The position numbers and the translations under genes were made by a program. A model generated the notes under the pieces. That model was not told where the DNA came from. It searched no databases and saw only the letters and a list, made by a program, of their open reading frames with translations. 22,495 nt of DNA, taken from contig NW_014577980.1 of the NCBI RefSeq assembly GCF_000485595.1, positions 136,261-158,755 of the forward strand. Reading direction: 5' to 3'. How positions within the stretch are numbered: the stretch's first letter is position 1; every line of letters begins with the position of its first letter. This DNA is from Priapulus caudatus. Its lineage: Eukaryota > Priapulida > Priapulimorpha > Priapulimorphida > Priapulidae. Shown piece by piece: positions 19,859 to 22,495 of the stretch.

Positions 19859-20786
19859 CTTCATTCACACATACATTCTTCACACGTTGTAAATATCTTA
19901 GCCTACAGATAAAGCACCGCAATATACTTAATGTGATGCAGATTGACACAGACGAGAAAAGATCTGGAAGCTAAATACAAGTCGGAGCGCAGGCAGACTA
20001 CCGCTGTTATGGATAGAGCGTATGAAGTACGCCCACAGCTACAGCCAGCCGAAAACCTCATGGTGTGCCTACTAGCTATAGATTATGCCTACTAGCTATA
20101 TCCTCACTGAAGCCAAGTTCTCAGAAAAATATATATACCAGAATATTTCTTAATTGATGTACGCATATGCGGCATATCCCGTAATAGCGCACTAAGCTTT
20201 GAATCGATGTAATTGTCCTAAAATGAATGTAATGCACACAACGCAGCGACACATGTGTAACATGAATATAACTGTAACGACACACACAGGTTATAATGAT
20301 TTGGGAGTGCGAGACGTAACCTGTACTGCAATAGGCCTACATTAACCTCCGTGTAAATACTTTAGGCTAACGAGGAAGATGAAAACTACACGGCAATAGT
20401 GCCCAGTCTGACGCCATCGCAAATCCACACGGTGTTATCCGCCGACGTTAAAGGAGTCACCCGGGTTCGTCGTTTGACGGTCAGTTTCACTTTCGTTTTT
20501 GAAGTAAAATTTTGCGTAAAACAATGAATGTACTCTACTGCATTCAGAAGCACGTTCTGCTCAATTTTACGGACATGGATATTTGTGTGTAGCCCCCTAC
20601 ATATTTTCATGTTACGAGTGCGGGCATGCAGTTACTTTAATTATAAATGCTAAAAACGTACACTTCTAATTTACCTTACGAATAAAGATAAAATTTGGTA
20701 GATGCTAATTCACTCCGTAATTTTTAATTCCTCACGTATAAAACACCCCTTAAAACTGCCTTTCTACGTTTTGCGTTCTGAATTAG
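19858..20786. other. Presumed intron sequence in copy 2
   Basis: No exon or WD-like frame found on either strand. It is collinear with 11254-12317 in copy 1, where scattered extra bases create spurious short frames. Confidence 0.6.
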
Positions 20787-20915
20787 GGACACAGCGGCAA
20801 CGTGACTTGCGTCCAGTTTGACCAGAAGCGTGTGATCAGTGGTAGCATGGACAGCGTTGCCAGAGTGTGGGACATCCGTAGCGGCTACTGCATCGCCAAG
20901 TTGCACGGTCACAAG
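20787..20915 (+). CDS. WD40 exon: blade 1 (intact copy)
   Basis: A 129-nt exon from acceptor TTCTGAATTAG to donor CACAAG/GTATAC. It encodes GHSGNVTCVQFDQKRV, SGSMDSVARVWD and CIAKLHGHK, one complete WD40 blade, in and out at phase 0. A second acceptor inside it (ACAG ending 20794) would shorten the exon to 121 nt and give a phase-2 entry matching the exit of the exon at 8265. The GHS codons before it look like WD40, however, so an unseen phase-0 exon may precede it. Its donor joins the exon at 21145 in phase 0. In gene order this exon should precede 17553. Confidence 0.88.
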
Positions 20916-21144
20916 GTATACACCACGCAAAAAGAACAATGGCACTATAGTATCGACAATTAAGGGATCAGAGACGGTGTATAATTGTATGTTGTTTGTG
21001 CAGAGATATTGGGTGACGCACCATCTCACTAGTTACACATTATGGAAAGATATACGAAATTACCATCAATTCAAAATTTAAAAAATAAAACACTTCTCGA
21101 GTTGCGGATCGAGTTCTTATATGATGTTGAGATGTTTTTTGTAG

Positions 21145-21213
21145 GGAGGAATCCGGTGCCTCAAATTTGAAAAAGAAAAACTCTACACGGGTTCTTGGGA
21201 CATGAACATTATG
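21145..21213 (+). CDS. WD40 exon: blade 1-2 junction (intact copy)
   Basis: A 69-nt exon (23 codons), phase 0 on both sides, from acceptor TGTTTTTTGTAG to donor ATG/GTATAT. It reads GGIRCLKFEKEKLYTGSWD followed by MNIM. Joined to its neighbours it gives LHGHK-GGIRCLKF and MNIM-VWDL, a continuous WD40 repeat across two introns. The small size and symmetric phase are typical of exon-split WD40 genes. Confidence 0.88.
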
Positions 21214-21219
21214 GTATAT

Positions 21220-21679
21220 ATATATATTGATATCTTTTATCAGGGTTCCAAGAAGCTTCAAGGTAATGGTCATTATCAGTGATTGAGTGTTTAACGTACA
21301 CACCTTTAAACTTATGGATTCATTTGGTAATCTTACAACAACTCTCATTCTTAATAATTATTTTTCCCCTTCTTTTTCTCTTTCTCTTGAACCCCCTCCC
21401 CCTTCTCTCTCTCTCTCTCTGCATGTCTCTCGTTCACCTTGTTTTCCTCTCCTACCCTCTCTTCAAGAATATCTCCATCTCTCGCTTGCTCTCTTGTTCC
21501 TCCACCCCTCCCACCATCTCTTTCTCTGCTTCCTATCCTGTGCCCTTTCTTTCCTCGATTTGATCTACTCCCATCTCTCTCTCCTTCCTTCATGCCTTCC
21601 CCGCCTTATCTATGAATTCACTACCCTTCTCTTTCTTATTATGTTTAGAGCCTTATTAATAGTAATACGTCATTATTAG
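21220..21679. other. Intron with long pyrimidine tract
   Basis: CT/CCT-rich sequence at about 21358-21600, ending in AATAGTAATACGTCATTATTAG before the next exon. Long frames here are Ser/Leu/Pro-rich translations of the tract, not genes. Confidence 0.7.
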
Positions 21680-21768
21680 GTGTGGGATCTTGTAAAGTTT
21701 AAACCAAAAGCTGTGCTGGTAGGACATCACGGCTCTGTCACTTGTTTGGAATTGAATGACCGTCATTT
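21680..21768 (+). CDS. WD40 exon: blade 2 end, blade 3 start (intact copy)
   Basis: An 89-nt exon from acceptor CATTATTAG to donor CATTT/GTAAGT, in at phase 0 and out at phase 2. It reads VWDLVKFKPKAVLVGHH and GSVTCLELNDRH. The last two bases plus the G at 17553 complete a Leu codon and lead into ISGSDDG with normal WD40 spacing. No fitting continuation is seen between 21769 and the window end. This exon is the main evidence that copy 2 lies out of gene order. Confidence 0.88.
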
Positions 21769-21841
21769 GTAAGTTGCTCGATTTCAACCTTATTTAATTG
21801 GAACGCATCGTATATTATGTTTGCATAAGTATCATATCAAG

Positions 21842-21884
21842 AGCGTATTAAGAAGGCTTTCTTAAGAAGCCTTCTTAATACGCT
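21842..21884. repeat. 18-bp-arm hairpin in copy 2
   Basis: AGCGTATTAAGAAGGCTT at 21842-21859 and its exact reverse complement at 21867-21884, with a 7-base loop. Flanking ATCA and TGAT extend the symmetry. In copy 1 (about 13439-13486) the arms are interrupted. It may be a tiny fold-back element; it is not an obvious RNA gene. Confidence 0.85.
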
Positions 21885-21944
21885 CCTGATCATATGTCAC
21901 ATTACACTTTTCTGTGAGCATGCATCGATGTATATGTATATGTA

Positions 21945-22109
21945 CAGTGGCGTACGCAGGATTTTCGAAAGGGGGGTGTTAGGAGCACGCGAAGGGGGGG
22001 TCTGGGGGTCAGACATTTTTTGAAATTAGCACCCCTCAGATGCGTTTTCTGCGCGAGCATGGGGGGGTCCGGACCCCCTGTACACCCCCCTCTCCTGTAC
22101 ACGCCCCTG
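21945..22109 (+). mobile_element. Short element with CAGTGGCGT / ACGCCCCTG ends
   Basis: About 165 bp with imperfect inverted ends (CAGTGGCGT at 21945 and ACGCCCCTG ending 22109) and G/C homopolymer runs inside. The same start occurs at 13543 and, reversed with one mismatch, at 17494-17511, so it is dispersed. No coding content; no clear target duplication. Confidence 0.55.
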
Positions 22110-22194
22110 GAAACTGTAGACTCTGATACCGTGTGCGCTTGCACTGACGGGTGGGCCGGTGGGGTCCCGGGGGTAGATTCATGATTCAAGCTGC

Positions 22195-22262
22195 GTACGC
22201 AAAATATTTTGCGTAAATCTTGTGTGCGTACGCAAAATATTTTGCGTAAATCTTGTGTGCGT
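22195..22262. repeat. 33-bp tandem duplication in copy 2
   Basis: A 33-bp unit beginning GCGTACGCAAAATATTTTGC occurs twice in succession. Copy 1 has it only once (about 13813). The unit itself holds an inverted repeat (ACGCAAAATATTTTGCGT). Confidence 0.88.
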
Positions 22263-22408
22263 ACGCAATCGACGTTGCTTAGTTGCGATTTATCAACGCA
22301 GTTATTTAGTAAATTTGCGTACGATTTCGCGTACGCCAGCGAGGCCGTTTTATGTGCGATTCATCAAGCTAAAATTTACGTAAACCTTTGCGTAGGGAGT
22401 GTGTATGT

Positions 22409-22411
<3 letters not shown>

Positions 22412-22488
<77 letters not shown>

Positions 22489-22495
22489 CGCGCGC
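22412..22495. repeat. Long (GA)n run ending in GGGGCGCGCGCGC
   Basis: Pure GA units to about 22482, then GGGGCGCGCGCGC at the window edge. It corresponds to the start of the GA cluster at 14013. If this is a contig end, the run may be why assembly stopped. Confidence 0.9.

Larger units (their letters stand above)
19186..22412 (+). repeat. Duplicated segment, copy 2 (clean)
   Basis: The counterpart of 10453-14012. Its three WD40 exons are open and correctly bordered, and its CA and GA microsatellites are pure, so it is the reliable version. It begins abruptly within the right end of the DNA transposon, directly after unrelated intron sequence. Confidence 0.93.

Noticed and set aside
21279-21363. 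Blade exon continuing after 21213 near GTTCCAAGAAGCTTCAAG (21244-21262)
   Set aside because: It has AG and GT borders, but its product is not WD40-like and the exon at 21680 already joins 21213 in phase.
10453-22412. Recent biological tandem duplication of the gene with decay of one copy
   Set aside because: Not fully excluded, but insertion-dominated differences spread evenly over exons, introns and microsatellites fit raw-read error better than evolution.

Overview
The window looks like nuclear DNA from a multicellular animal, most likely an invertebrate. The evidence is one gene split into short exons with GT/AG borders, a block of vertebrate-type TTAGGG repeats, a Ty3/Gypsy LTR retrotransposon, small inverted-repeat DNA transposons, and abundant CA, GA, CT, TA and GGAC microsatellites. 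I see no rRNA, no convincing tRNA, no CRISPR array and no bacterial-type operon. The species cannot be fixed from the sequence.

Layout. 1-1446: repeats, with a short telomere-like block near the left end. 1447-5942: a complete LTR retrotransposon with a 5-bp target duplication (ACACT); its LTRs are almost identical but its gag-pol is full of frameshifts. 5943-7600: unassigned, with GGAC and TA microsatellites. 7613-8265: two phase-compatible exons, probably the N-terminal part of the WD40 gene. 8546-9550: CA and GAGTCC arrays. 10029-10537: a small DNA transposon flanked by TTAA. 10453-about 16225: noisy sequence whose first 3.5 kb is an insertion-rich version of the segment at 19186-22412, followed by purine microsatellites and a scrambled 21-bp satellite. 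17553-19064: four WD40 exons. 19186-22495: the clean copy of the duplicated segment with three intact WD40 exons, ending in a long GA run.

How the parts fit. The seven WD40 exons make one coherent propeller only in the order 20787-20915, 21145-21213, 21680-21768, then 17553-17693, 17888-17949, 18544-18695, 18977-19064. The third joins the fourth with matching phase, to read NDRHL then ISGSDDGCVRVW. In this order there are six blades and the start of a seventh. The frameshifted copies at 12318-13372 sit where the intact exons belong, and the intact copies sit downstream of exons they should precede. Because the two copies differ mainly by scattered single-base insertions in the first, I read this as an assembly duplication (uncorrected long-read sequence placed correctly, clean sequence placed after it) rather than a biological tandem duplication, though the latter is not excluded.

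I found no convincing new biological system. The most valuable observations are the recoverable gene structure, the evidence of misassembly, and the complete but broken retroelement.
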